A stretch of DNA of 64,000 nt from an uncultured Saprospiraceae bacterium (GCA_937959275.1 CALGLU010000018.1:124001-188000), one strand, 5' to 3'; shown: positions 18,036 to 28,208, numbered from the stretch's first letter. Program-made: numbers and translations. Notes: generated by a model not told the origin, from the sequence alone.

Positions 18036-20489
18036 ATGAAACGATTAATTTTCACACTCATTACTCTTAGCCTCTTAAGCACAACAATACAAAGTCAAAA
18101 CCATTTTTGTGGGACCGTCGAGGCCGAAAAAGAGCTACATAAACTCTATCCAGAACTAGGGACAGACGAAGATTTTGAAAAATGGCTTGCACCTAAAATC
18201 AAAGAATATAAAAGTCAAAAGCATTTAAAAATAAGAGCTTTGACAACACTCCCGATCATATTCCATATCATTCATAATGGAGAAGCAGTCGGTGTTGGAG
18301 ATAATATATCCAAACGTCTGGTAGATGCTCAAATCGATCAATTGAACATTGATTTTACCAATAGAGCTGGCAGCGTTGTGAGCATCGCAACTGATTTAGA
18401 ATTAAATTTTTGTCCTGCCTCAATAGACCCATCAGGAAATTATTTGGAGGAACCTGGGATCAATCGGATTTCAAGATCCACATTGGGATTACCTACTTCT
18501 TCATCCTTTACCCGAACTACAATTCAAACAATGATCAAACCTCAGACTCAATGGAATCCAAATGACTATATCAATATTTGGGTCATGCCAATGACTGGAG
18601 GTCTTATTGGCTATGCTCAATTTCCGAACTATCCATCTATGGGTGGACTTGGAACTGATTTGTCGAGTACAACACGGGCGGCTACTTTAATTGCTTCAAC
18701 TGATGGTGTTGCTATGATTCCTCGCGCCATAGGCAGCACTGCCATTCGAAATCCTAGAGGTGGTTTATGGGAACAAGTCCTAACTCACGAACTTGGTCAT
18801 TTCCTTGGATTGAGACACACTTCTGGAGATCCTTCTGCGGGAAGCTCAGCAATTCAACGATGCCAGGCTGATGACTTTGTCAATGACACACCTCGAATAG
18901 GTCGTCAAAATAGAATCTGCTCTCCTACTAATCAGTGCAATGACATGAATTTTGGAAGCTTGACAGATCCATTTGATATGATTACAAATTATATGGATTA
19001 TGTATTCCCATGCTACACAACGTTCACTCCCGATCAATCAAATAGAGTTCAAACAATTTTGGAAAATGCTCCGCGAAGAAAAGAACTATTGAATTCAACC
19101 GCTTGCGAGACGCCACCAACTGTAAACTTCCCAGATATATTTCCATGCGCGATTACACCATTTATTAATTTTCCGGGTATAGGAACAGTCTTTGATATCT
19201 GCAACCCGTCTGCTTCAATTATCTTACCCAGCTTTGTCGGTGTGTATTTATCTCCTAAACTATCTGATCCGTTATTACAGCATTATTTAGGAGAAATACA
19301 AATTCCAGTTATTAATCCAGGAGAAACTTTGCAGGGATTCCAATGGAGTGCGGATTTAGGTCAATTCCCTGAGATACCTTCTGGAGATTATTTAATCGTA
19401 TTGGTTGCTGATCATAAAAATTCCATTATTGAATCCAATGAAACGAATAACACCTTTGCAGCAACAGGAACAATAAATATACAAGGCTATGGCTGCGAAA
19501 ATGTTGTAGAGCTTACTTGCGGGACAAGCCAAATATTTAAACATGATTCATTTATTCATCCAAATTACTGGGAAGATTATCCTTGTTCTACATTTAACGA
19601 ATCTGGGAATGAACGACTATTTAAATTTACAACAACACAGGCTGGAGACATCAACATAAATGTGAGCTCATCAGGTCAGTCTGCTTCGTGGGCATACTTA
19701 CTGGATTATTGCAATCCTTCTTCATGCATCGATGATGGTTCGAGTATCACAACAAACCTTCCTGCTGGGACATACTATATTGTGATTGAAGAATACCAAA
19801 CTATTGATTCTGAATTCACCATTACACTTGACTGTATAGATACGCCATTACCTTGTGTGACTGACATTACACTCGGCTGCAACCAAGTATTGAGCTTCAA
19901 TATGAGTAACTTTGTTGTCGATCGAGTTAACAATTATACGTGTATAGATCTGACTAACTCAAGTGATGAACTTGCAGGCGTCTATGCAGGACCTGAAGCG
20001 ATCCATTCAATAAGTATTTTTGAAACCAGCGACATTGTCATGACAGTTCATGGTGAGGGCATGGTTGCCTTTTTATTAGATAATTGTGTGGATGCAAACT
20101 GCCTTGCCTATACTACGGATGGCGAATCAATCTTTTATCCACAATTAGCACCAGGGAATTATATCATCACTGTGGAACAAACAGATATTGCGAATGATGA
20201 CTATGAATTACTCATCGTATGTGACTACCCCAATTCAGCTTATTGTCCCGACATATTAAATTTACATAATGGACCTATTCCTTCGGGCGTATATTCTGCA
20301 AATACAAGTATTAACGGCAACACCGCCTTGTCTCCCAACGCAGACGTAACCATGCATGCAGGCTCAGAGATAAACTTTCAACCCAATTATGACAGTGTAT
20401 TGCCAAGCACAATTCTCAACGCTTATATCGAAGGTTGTCCAATTTCACCAAATATTCAGACAGCTTCTGACCAAGCTAAATCGCAGTAA
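18036..20489 (+). CDS. Secreted M43 (pappalysin-type) zinc metalloprotease with C-terminal sorting-type module
   Basis: An 817-residue protein with a signal peptide (about 1-20). The M43 domain (about 65-345) has zinc ligands H251, H255 and H261 in HELGHFLGLRH and a Met-turn N-Y-M-D-Y. A CARDB-like segment (I-E-S-N-E-T-N-N-T-F) lies near 465, followed by two pre-peptidase-like beta-sandwich units (about 490-605 and 608-735). The final module (about 740-805) has V-T-M-H-A-G-S-E-I and ends A-Y-I-E-G-C, then a 15-residue tail. The N-terminal half is clearly paralogous to the protease at 52928 (both have C-G-T-V-E and I-I-F-H-I-I-H-N-G-E-A-V-G). Divergent from the S8 protease gene. Confidence 0.9.
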   Translation: MKRLIFTLITLSLLSTTIQSQNHFCGTVEAEKELHKLYPELGTDEDFEKWLAPKIKEYKSQKHLKIRALTTLPIIFHIIHNGEAVGVGDNISKRLVDAQIDQLNIDFTNRAGSVVSIATDLELNFCPASIDPSGNYLEEPGINRISRSTLGLPTSSSFTRTTIQTMIKPQTQWNPNDYINIWVMPMTGGLIGYAQFPNYPSMGGLGTDLSSTTRAATLIASTDGVAMIPRAIGSTAIRNPRGGLWEQVLTHELGHFLGLRHTSGDPSAGSSAIQRCQADDFVNDTPRIGRQNRICSPTNQCNDMNFGSLTDPFDMITNYMDYVFPCYTTFTPDQSNRVQTILENAPRRKELLNSTACETPPTVNFPDIFPCAITPFINFPGIGTVFDICNPSASIILPSFVGVYLSPKLSDPLLQHYLGEIQIPVINPGETLQGFQWSADLGQFPEIPSGDYLIVLVADHKNSIIESNETNNTFAATGTINIQGYGCENVVELTCGTSQIFKHDSFIHPNYWEDYPCSTFNESGNERLFKFTTTQAGDININVSSSGQSASWAYLLDYCNPSSCIDDGSSITTNLPAGTYYIVIEEYQTIDSEFTITLDCIDTPLPCVTDITLGCNQVLSFNMSNFVVDRVNNYTCIDLTNSSDELAGVYAGPEAIHSISIFETSDIVMTVHGEGMVAFLLDNCVDANCLAYTTDGESIFYPQLAPGNYIITVEQTDIANDDYELLIVCDYPNSAYCPDILNLHNGPIPSGVYSANTSINGNTALSPNADVTMHAGSEINFQPNYDSVLPSTILNAYIEGCPISPNIQTASDQAKSQ

Positions 20490-20509
20490 TTTATATTTTT
20501 TTTCAATAG

Positions 20510-20538
20510 CTGATTTACCTTTCTTATTTAGAAAGCAC
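20510..20538 (+). promoter_or_regulatory. TTTACCT element with inverted repeat before the second LuxR-type gene
   Basis: A 29-bp stretch starting CTGATTTACCTTT matches the element before the ECF sigma gene at about 24 of 29 positions. It contains the inverted repeat CTTTC-N7-GAAAG (20519-20535). It lies 93 bp before the ATG at 20632. Confidence 0.45.
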
Positions 20539-20631
20539 AATAGACTAACAAGTAAAATGTCAAACAAAATTTTAAAAACCTTCAGTCCTGTGGCAGAAAT
20601 TTGTCTATCGTAAACTAATAAATTTTCAACT

Positions 20632-21150
20632 ATGAAAAATATAAACCAACTAGTCGATGAGATTAGTATTCTATTCAAAAATCAGTGTAAAGTGGCGACT
20701 CTTATCATTTTATTTTTAGGTCAGAGCGCATTAATATATTCCAGCTCCATCCCTAATAAGGATTTTATAGAATCAGGAATAAATCTGTATTTCTACGAGC
20801 ACCAATTATTCCATCTACTCAAAAAAAGTAGTGATTCACTCAATAAAGATAGTAGTCTACTCAATAGCCATCTAAATGTTGACAAAGATTGGTTATTTTA
20901 CAAATGCACCAATTTAGAAAACAAAAGAATGGATTGTGGTCGAGAACTTACTAATAGAGAATTAGAAATTTTATCCCTCGTCTCAAAAGAATTATCTTCT
21001 GATGAGATTGCTGATGTACTTATTTTGAGTAAGCACACGATTATCTCCCATAGAAAAAAACTACTCCTTAAAATGGGAGCAAAAAACACAGCAGGTATGA
21101 TACGTAAAGGATTTGAGTTAGGCTATCTGTCTATGACAAAGCGTTCATAA
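20632..21150 (+). CDS. LuxR-type HTH regulator with N-terminal hydrophobic helix
   Basis: 172 residues. The C-terminus (about 103-165) is a LuxR-type HTH (L-T-N-R-E-L-E-I-L-S-L-V-S-K-E, then L-S-K-H-T-I-I-S-H-R-K-K-L) very like the 74-residue regulator at 9831, including the A-K-N-T-A-G-M-I ending. The N-terminus has a strongly hydrophobic stretch (about 22-40, VATLIILFLGQSALIYSS). About 60 residues of unrecognised linker join them. If the helix spans the membrane with the N-terminus inside, the HTH would be outside the cytoplasm, so either the topology is N-out or the segment is not a membrane span. It sits directly upstream of the giant reprolysin-like gene and may control it (inference). 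Confidence 0.8.
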   Translation: MKNINQLVDEISILFKNQCKVATLIILFLGQSALIYSSSIPNKDFIESGINLYFYEHQLFHLLKKSSDSLNKDSSLLNSHLNVDKDWLFYKCTNLENKRMDCGRELTNRELEILSLVSKELSSDEIADVLILSKHTIISHRKKLLLKMGAKNTAGMIRKGFELGYLSMTKRS

Positions 21151-21206
21151 AATTGAATTTTTAAAATGTTGTGAAGATCCTTCACATAAACACCCTTAGC
21201 TTAACT

Positions 21207-21223
21207 GTGGTTTAAATAACCAC
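21207..21223. promoter_or_regulatory. Inverted repeat, possible operator
   Basis: GTGGTT-TAAAT-AACCAC is a perfect 6-5-6 inverted repeat lying between the LuxR-type gene and the giant protease gene, 75 bp before the latter's ATG. Its size and symmetry suit a dimeric regulator, possibly the adjacent LuxR-type protein. Confidence 0.4.
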
Positions 21224-21238
21224 GAATCCGTACAATTA

Positions 21239-21268
21239 AAACCTTTCTGGCACTCGCCAGAAAGGTTT
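21239..21268 (+). terminator. Strong hairpin, terminator or leader structure
   Basis: A perfect 12-bp stem (AAACCTTTCTGG / CCAGAAAGGTTT) with a CACTCG loop, followed by ATTAAAAAC rather than a clean T-tract. It can be a terminator for the upstream LuxR-type gene or a leader hairpin of the gene starting at 21298, only 29 bp further on. Confidence 0.55.
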
Positions 21269-21297
21269 ATTAAAAACAAAATCCAAAATTTATAATC

Positions 21298-24200
21298 ATG
21301 AATTCTCATTTGAATCCAAAAGTCAGTATTGGCTATCTATCCAGATTTTCACTCCGTCTGACTGATACATTTCAACTCTTACTAATCATCTGTTGTTGCT
21401 CACTTAACCTTATCCAATCAACGGCTCAGTCCGTTTGGACAATTTCAACAAACACAGACACGAAGCATTTAAAATCACAGTCAGGAAAAGTGATTTCAAT
21501 TGATGATCGATTGATACCAAATGCACAATTTCTTAAAGTAAAACTAAATACAGAAGTTGCTAGCGAGATGTTGAAAAAAGCGAATTCTGGTGCAGCAGAT
21601 AAAAAAGATATTCGACAGATTTTTCATCTCCCAACTCTTGAAGGTGATATGATACCTTTTTATATAGAAGAATCATCTAATATGCATCCTGATTTACAAG
21701 CAAAATATCCTCAAATAAGATCATACTCAGGTGAGGCAATTCATAATCCATTGATAACAGTCAGGTTCAGCCTCAATCAACAAGGGATAGATGCCTACAT
21801 CCGGACTGTTGGTGAGGAAACGTTGCGCATAAGTCATGGTGCATTTAAAGGAGAAGAAGAACATCTAGTTTACTTAGAAAACAGTGCAAAGGAACTACAT
21901 CAACAACATTCATGTGGCACGGTCGCCGACAAAAATATGTCGACCACAATAATAGCCAAGGAACTAAAAAGCGCCTATGAATGCAGGCTCATCATTTTAG
22001 ACTTAGCTATGTCGATGACCCCAACTCTAACAAATGCATTAACCGATCTGAATGGTAATGGATTGACTGATGAAGGACTCGCGCTGATCAATAATAAAGT
22101 GACGATGATGAATGATCATTTTGGTAGAGAACTCAGTATTCGATTTCAGTTAGTGTCTAATAACGATCAGCTGATATTTAGCGATGCATCCTTACCCTTT
22201 TTTAGTGAATCTGGAAGCGACCGCTCTAAAGCATTGATCGCCGAAAATCAGGATGTCATAGATGATAAGATCGGTGAAAATAATTATGATATCGGCCATC
22301 TATTATGGCTTGGTCCTGCTTCAGGAGTTGTTGGGCTTGCTACATTAGGGACAGTATGTGATGATGGTCGAAAAGCCAGAGCTGTCAGTAATGTTTCTGA
22401 TGCTACCATATTACATGAAGTAGGACATCAATTTGACGCAGAACATACTTTTGGTACAGGTTGTGATGATGACAACATCAACGAATCAACCGCATTTGAA
22501 GTTGGTTGTGGGCGTACAATTATGTCTTACGCGAGTTCTCCCTTCCTAAATTTTCATGGTTATAGCCTGGCTGAAATGAAAAACTATATTCGGTATATGG
22601 GTAGTTGCCGTTCAAATTCAACAGTAATCAATTCGAGTCCAACAATTAATCCAGGAGGGATTGTCTATACACCTATCTCCACGCCAATCGTCCTAGAAAC
22701 CAATGCATATGATAGCGAAGGAGATATGTTAACCTATAGTTGGGACCAAATTGATGCTGAAGCTGGCATTTTTGAAAGTCTCCCACCAAGTACATCAAAA
22801 AAACGATACATTCCGAATTTGGGATCTATCCGAACAAATACACCAAATCCAAATGAGACGCTTCCGACATCATCAAAAACTGTGGACTTCTATGCCACGG
22901 TGAGAGATAATAGCCCGAATAGTGGTTGTATAGATATAAGCTGGCGAAGAGTTGAATTCACTGGTGGTGCAGGTCCATTTAGGATGACAAGTTTTAATGC
23001 ATCAGGTCAATCTTGGGCCATTGCCACAAATCATAACTTAACTTGGGATGTTGCCAACACTAATCTTAGTCCAGTTTCTATCAGTGAGATAGAGATTTGG
23101 TACTCATTTGACAATGGAGTAAGCTTTCCCTATTTAGCCAAAACTACCGCAAATGATGGCAACACGAATTTATTTCTTGACCCTTGCCTACCCAATACGA
23201 CAGGGTTCAGAATTATGATCAAAGCTAAAAATGGAATCTTTTTTGACATAAATAATGAACCGATAGAGATCACAAATGGATTGATGGTATCGAATTGGGG
23301 AGATGCAGGATTTGGCACTTTGCGCGAGGCCATACGCTGTGCCAACGACATGCCAGGCATACAACACATCCAATTCACACCTGGTATGAATGGCAAGACT
23401 CTTGTGCTCAATAGCCTACTACCGATCGTGACAGAGCCAATATTTATTGATGCAACTGATGTAGACTTTACAATCGATGCGAACGGTCTCGACTCGGGAC
23501 TTAGATTAAGAGGAGCCCCATCAACAGGGTCTACCGAAGGACACAAAATCCAAGGTCTCAAAATCCAAAATTTCACTGGCAAAGGAATTGATGTCGGTGG
23601 TTCTTATGCTAAAATTGGTGGTTCTTTTGCAACTAGAAATTATATTGAAAATGATCATGGAGGCGTGGGCATTTATCTGAATCATGCTACCAGATGTATT
23701 GTTGATTATAATTACATCCTTAACAACGGGTCGGGGGCTTATGGCATATCATTATTTAATTCTTCAACGAACACACTTGAATACAACTTTATTGAAGGCT
23801 ACACTAGTGGCGTCAGGGTGTCGACAAATTCTAATTTAAATTATTTATTTAATTCTATTTATTGCAGTACGGGTAAAGGGATTGATATCGAGTCAGGTGG
23901 GAATGGAAATGTATCTCCACCGACGATCATGAGTAGAGACAATATAGGCATAAGGGGTACTGCCTCAGCCTTTCAAGAAATTCAAGTCTTTGCTACATAT
24001 GAAGACTGCATGGGTTCTTGCGATGGACACCTACATATAGGCAGCACAGTGACTGAATCTGATGGTTCCTGGGAACTTCTCAGAGCAGATTATGAAACAA
24101 GCAGTTTTGGTTGTTTGCCATTGGTGGCGACAGCGACAGGTTTATTTGGAAATACGTCTGAATACTCAAATTGTTACGTCAATTCTTATTGTGTGACCAA

Positions 24201-27200
24201 TAACAATAATAGTGGTCCTGGATCTTTGCGTGCAGCAATCATTGCCTCAAATGCAAGTTCAGATTTTAAGACTATTAACTTCAGAGTCCCAAGTGGGTCA
24301 ACAACGATTTCACCAACAAGTCAACTACCTACGGTAAATGGAAATGTGGCAATTAATGGGTTTAATAGCGATGGCCCAATTACAATCGATGGTCAGTTTT
24401 TAAACTCGGGAGAACATGGTCTTGTGATTGGCGGCAGCTTAGTTCAGGTAGAGGCACTGACCATTCAAAACTTTCCAGGTTCAGGCATTTTTCTTACGGG
24501 TAATATTTCTAATATAGACATTGGAGATTCTTTTGATCCAAATAAAATCTATAATAATGGAGTCTATGGAATTGGTTTCTCAGCAAGCTCCCAACAACAA
24601 AATGTGGTCATTGAATCAAATTTTATCGGAACAAATTCTAACGATGATCAATTAGGAAATGATGGCATTGGGATTCGAGTCCCAAACGCAAAGAATATTA
24701 CTATTTCTGAAAATCGAATCGCTTATAATGGCGGCAATGGTATTCACATCACAGAAACCACTAATTTGGTCGTTGACGCTAATATCATCTATTGCAATGA
24801 TGGAAGCTACAAGATTTATGATCTTATAGACATCCTTTCAGGTCAACATGTAGATCCACCAACGATTACAGCCTTATCAAGTGGTAATGTTAGTGGCTTG
24901 GGGATTCCTGGTGCGGAGATTCAGGTGTTTAGCTTACCAATTAATAAATGTACAGAAGGCTGTAGTTCAGGAGGTAATGAACTCATAGCGCATAATGTCA
25001 TCGTACCTTCAAATGGAAAATGGTCTACAGATATTGAACTCTGTAGCGGGTTTTCAATTAGTGCCACACAGACAGTTAGTGGCAGAACCTCTGACTTTTC
25101 TGACTGCTCGACTCTCTATGAACTCGTCGTGACGACTACCTCGCCTTACGGTTTTGGTAGTTTACAATGGGCTATTGATTGTGCCAATAACAACAATGGA
25201 TATGACTTAATCACATTTGATATACCAGGCACAGGACCACATTATATCAACTTGACGAATAGCACATTTGAACAAGCAACGATTAATGATTCTTATACGA
25301 TAATTGATGGGACGACTCAGCCCGGCTATTCATTAGGTGACATCATTATTAGCGGATCTTCACCAGTAAGACCTGAACTGACCGTCATAGGAGACTATTG
25401 TGAAATATATGGTCTCACATTTTCCAGTAATAAGAGACAATTAGATATAGTTGGTTCTCACTATATTATTGGTAGTCCAGGCAAAGGCAACGTGTTTGAA
25501 AACAGTAATTATCACGGTATTAATACGACTGCTGCACATGGGCTTATCCAGCATAATAGCTTTCACAATCTAAGCGCTGGTGTAAAAATCACGAATAGTA
25601 CGTCATTAGTAGATATCACGAATAATCAGTTCAGCTGCAATGACAATGCGATTGAACATTATCCAAATTTTGGGGGAGACGACCCGGTAATATCAATTTC
25701 AGATTTTACGATAAATACCATTACAGGATTTGCCTATCCTGGAGCACGAGTTGAAGTGTATACCGTCGATAATTCTGGCTGCGGCGATGCAGAATGTCAG
25801 GGATATGAATTGGTGGGCACGACAACAGCAACCTTTGGCCCATGGACATTAAATGGATCCTTTGGAGATATTAGCACAGTGACAGCGATAGCGTATAGTA
25901 CGGACAATGGGAGTTCAGATTTTGCTGATTGCTTTACAAAAAACACCTGCTTGGAAGTGTCTAATATAAATGCATCTGGTCCAGGATCGCTAGCATCTGC
26001 CATTAACTGTGCAAATGCGACTAGCGGTACGGATGAGATTTATTTTAATATACCTGGAGCTGGACCCTTTGTGATTGACATGGGTGGGTCAAATAGTTTG
26101 TTGCCCATATTAACAGATGATGGGACGACGATCGATGCGACGACACAGCCAGGTTGGGTACCCGGCTACATCACAATAGAAGGAGGAGCAGGTAGTTCGT
26201 CAGTTGGTCTAAATCTAAGTGGCAATCAATGCTTTGTCAAAGGGTTGCGGGTTATTGGTTTTTTTAGTAGTGGTATTTTTATCGGTGGACAAAATTGTGG
26301 TATTGGATCTGAACACAAACCCAATATCGTCGTTGGAAATGGCAGTGGCATTACCTATGGAGATGGTGCATCAGCTTCGGCGATCTATAATCATATTGGG
26401 GTTGAGGCAGATGAGCTTACTGCTAATGGAAATTCTTCAAATGGTATATTATTCGCAGGCAATAATGTGTTTAATTATATCAATAAAAATATAATTGCTA
26501 ACAATGGTGGCTTCGGAATCCGCGTTGGCAGTTCCACTTCACAGAAAGTAGCGATCCGTCAAAATTCGATATACTGTAATGCTTCTGGCGGCATCCAATT
26601 ACTAAGTGGAGCTAATAACGACATGGAAGCTCCTGTGATTACAAGCATTACATCCACAAGTATCTCTGGAACTGGAAGCAACCTCGTCGATTACATTGAT
26701 GTGTTTGAAGTGGATCTGAGTTGTGGCACAACGAATTGTCAAGGTAAGACCTTTATCAATTCGATTCTTGCCGATGGAAATGGTGACTGGACGATTACTG
26801 GCACGTTTGATCCTGGCAAGACGTATACTGCCACGTCAACTGACGAAAATAACAACACATCAGAATTTTCTGCTTGTACAAGTATCGAACCAACATGCCT
26901 AGTCGTCACAAACACAAATGACACGGGTGCTGGGTCATTGCGGGATGCTATTGATTGTGCAAATGCGAATCCATTGTTTGATAAAATCACATTCGATTTA
27001 CCAGCCGGGGCTGATCCATACATTATAGATATTCAATCAACACTTCCTAACTTAAGTAGTGATATTGAAATCGACGCTACAAGCCAATCAGGTTATTACC
27101 CAGGGATGATTATTGTTAGCGGCAGTACAATGTCATCCGGCCAATATGGAATGACAATATCAGGAAATGATATTAGTGTGTATGGCTTACAAATGGAAAA

Positions 27201-28035
27201 CTTTCCCACAAATGCAATTCGGGTGTACAGCTCTTCTACTCATGTAACTATTGGAAAGTTAAATGCAGGCAATATTTTTTGTGGGAATACATCGAACGAC
27301 ATTCAGGTGTATTCGACTTCGAATATTAATATAGAGAATAACTTCTTTGGCGTTATGCCGGATGGTACACTGTGTACAAGCACGACAAATAATGCGATAA
27401 GTGCTACTGCTACCAATGGATCATTCAGCTCCAATGTATTTGCACATCACAATGGAGGGATCTTTCTAAGCTCAGGCTCTCAAAATATGTTGATGAGTTC
27501 CAATCAGTTTTATTGCAATGCTTCATATGGAATTAAGGTATCTAATTCTTCAGTTAACAACGGTATCCAAGCGCCTACGATTACTTTTGCGGATGCAAAT
27601 GAGATAAGCGGTACAGGTCAAGCAGGTGAATATGTGGAAGTCTACTATAGTGACGCAACGTGTATATCCAATGTGTGTCAGGGTGAAGTGTCGTTAGGGG
27701 TTACCATCGTAAATGCTATGGGCGGCTGGACACTGAGTGGAGATTTTGATGCCAGCAGGGAGGCAACTGCTACAGCTACTGATATTGGAAACAATACATC
27801 TGGATTTTCAAATTGCTATGCCATAGAGGCAGCCTGTACAGACTATTTGACTGTCTTTGAAAATCCACTGCCTACGTCAACTCATCAGGCAGCGATCACA
27901 TTAAATTCTCAATCCACACTTGATGTAGGTGCAGTTGTTCAATTTAAAGCTGGGACATCAATCGAGTTAGTAGCAGGCTTTAACACAGCCGATAGTCAGA
28001 TTTTTGAAGCGCTGATAGAGGCATGTCCAAATTGA
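21298..28035 (+). CDS. Giant secreted reprolysin-like metalloprotease with five beta-helix modules
   Basis: 2245 residues. A signal-type N-terminus (hydrophobic helix about 28-45) leads into a propeptide-like region. The reprolysin/metzincin zinc site H373, H377, H383 (HEVGHQFDAEH) is followed by a cadherin/PKD-like segment near 450-640. Then come five modules of about 280-320 residues, each opening with a CSLREA-like motif (F-G-T-L-R-E-A-I, P-G-S-L-R-A-A-I, F-G-S-L-Q-W-A-I, P-G-S-L-A-S-A-I, A-G-S-L-R-D-A-I; near residues 665, 971, 1283, 1559 and 1877). Each continues as a parallel beta-helix and closes with a short Cys-containing beta unit. The last ~65 residues are the AG...F...I-x-x-C module ending A-C-P-N. 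The same CSLREA module occurs once in the S8 protease. Role (extracellular protease or adhesin) is inferred. Confidence 0.9.
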   Translation: MNSHLNPKVSIGYLSRFSLRLTDTFQLLLIICCCSLNLIQSTAQSVWTISTNTDTKHLKSQSGKVISIDDRLIPNAQFLKVKLNTEVASEMLKKANSGAADKKDIRQIFHLPTLEGDMIPFYIEESSNMHPDLQAKYPQIRSYSGEAIHNPLITVRFSLNQQGIDAYIRTVGEETLRISHGAFKGEEEHLVYLENSAKELHQQHSCGTVADKNMSTTIIAKELKSAYECRLIILDLAMSMTPTLTNALTDLNGNGLTDEGLALINNKVTMMNDHFGRELSIRFQLVSNNDQLIFSDASLPFFSESGSDRSKALIAENQDVIDDKIGENNYDIGHLLWLGPASGVVGLATLGTVCDDGRKARAVSNVSDATILHEVGHQFDAEHTFGTGCDDDNINESTAFEVGCGRTIMSYASSPFLNFHGYSLAEMKNYIRYMGSCRSNSTVINSSPTINPGGIVYTPISTPIVLETNAYDSEGDMLTYSWDQIDAEAGIFESLPPSTSKKRYIPNLGSIRTNTPNPNETLPTSSKTVDFYATVRDNSPNSGCIDISWRRVEFTGGAGPFRMTSFNASGQSWAIATNHNLTWDVANTNLSPVSISEIEIWYSFDNGVSFPYLAKTTANDGNTNLFLDPCLPNTTGFRIMIKAKNGIFFDINNEPIEITNGLMVSNWGDAGFGTLREAIRCANDMPGIQHIQFTPGMNGKTLVLNSLLPIVTEPIFIDATDVDFTIDANGLDSGLRLRGAPSTGSTEGHKIQGLKIQNFTGKGIDVGGSYAKIGGSFATRNYIENDHGGVGIYLNHATRCIVDYNYILNNGSGAYGISLFNSSTNTLEYNFIEGYTSGVRVSTNSNLNYLFNSIYCSTGKGIDIESGGNGNVSPPTIMSRDNIGIRGTASAFQEIQVFATYEDCMGSCDGHLHIGSTVTESDGSWELLRADYETSSFGCLPLVATATGLFGNTSEYSNCYVNSYCVTNNNNSGPGSLRAAIIASNASSDFKTINFRVPSGSTTISPTSQLPTVNGNVAINGFNSDGPITIDGQFLNSGEHGLVIGGSLVQVEALTIQNFPGSGIFLTGNISNIDIGDSFDPNKIYNNGVYGIGFSASSQQQNVVIESNFIGTNSNDDQLGNDGIGIRVPNAKNITISENRIAYNGGNGIHITETTNLVVDANIIYCNDGSYKIYDLIDILSGQHVDPPTITALSSGNVSGLGIPGAEIQVFSLPINKCTEGCSSGGNELIAHNVIVPSNGKWSTDIELCSGFSISATQTVSGRTSDFSDCSTLYELVVTTTSPYGFGSLQWAIDCANNNNGYDLITFDIPGTGPHYINLTNSTFEQATINDSYTIIDGTTQPGYSLGDIIISGSSPVRPELTVIGDYCEIYGLTFSSNKRQLDIVGSHYIIGSPGKGNVFENSNYHGINTTAAHGLIQHNSFHNLSAGVKITNSTSLVDITNNQFSCNDNAIEHYPNFGGDDPVISISDFTINTITGFAYPGARVEVYTVDNSGCGDAECQGYELVGTTTATFGPWTLNGSFGDISTVTAIAYSTDNGSSDFADCFTKNTCLEVSNINASGPGSLASAINCANATSGTDEIYFNIPGAGPFVIDMGGSNSLLPILTDDGTTIDATTQPGWVPGYITIEGGAGSSSVGLNLSGNQCFVKGLRVIGFFSSGIFIGGQNCGIGSEHKPNIVVGNGSGITYGDGASASAIYNHIGVEADELTANGNSSNGILFAGNNVFNYINKNIIANNGGFGIRVGSSTSQKVAIRQNSIYCNASGGIQLLSGANNDMEAPVITSITSTSISGTGSNLVDYIDVFEVDLSCGTTNCQGKTFINSILADGNGDWTITGTFDPGKTYTATSTDENNNTSEFSACTSIEPTCLVVTNTNDTGAGSLRDAIDCANANPLFDKITFDLPAGADPYIIDIQSTLPNLSSDIEIDATSQSGYYPGMIIVSGSTMSSGQYGMTISGNDISVYGLQMENFPTNAIRVYSSSTHVTIGKLNAGNIFCGNTSNDIQVYSTSNINIENNFFGVMPDGTLCTSTTNNAISATATNGSFSSNVFAHHNGGIFLSSGSQNMLMSSNQFYCNASYGIKVSNSSVNNGIQAPTITFADANEISGTGQAGEYVEVYYSDATCISNVCQGEVSLGVTIVNAMGGWTLSGDFDASREATATATDIGNNTSGFSNCYAIEAACTDYLTVFENPLPTSTHQAAITLNSQSTLDVGAVVQFKAGTSIELVAGFNTADSQIFEALIEACPN

Positions 28036-28064
28036 TCATTGAAGAAATAGAATAAATAATTAAT

Positions 28065-28097
28065 AAGCCACCTTTGCAAACAACTTAGGTGGCTTTT
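28065..28097 (+). terminator. Rho-independent terminator
   Basis: A 9-bp stem AAGCCACCT / AGGTGGCTT (28065-28073 and 28087-28095) followed by TT, 30 bp after the stop of the giant protease gene. Confidence 0.75.
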
Positions 28098-28208
28098 ACA
28101 TTGAGTAGATTAAATCGTTAAAAAAATATAAATAACTCGTATAAAATCAGCATATAATATTGTGGAAGAAGAGACAAGAATCGTACATTGATAATTCGTC
28201 ATCGCAAC

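Noticed and set aside
23130-23582. 150-codon minus-strand open frame
   Set aside because: It lies wholly inside the reprolysin-like gene in the antisense direction and mirrors its codon bias; no domain or start context.
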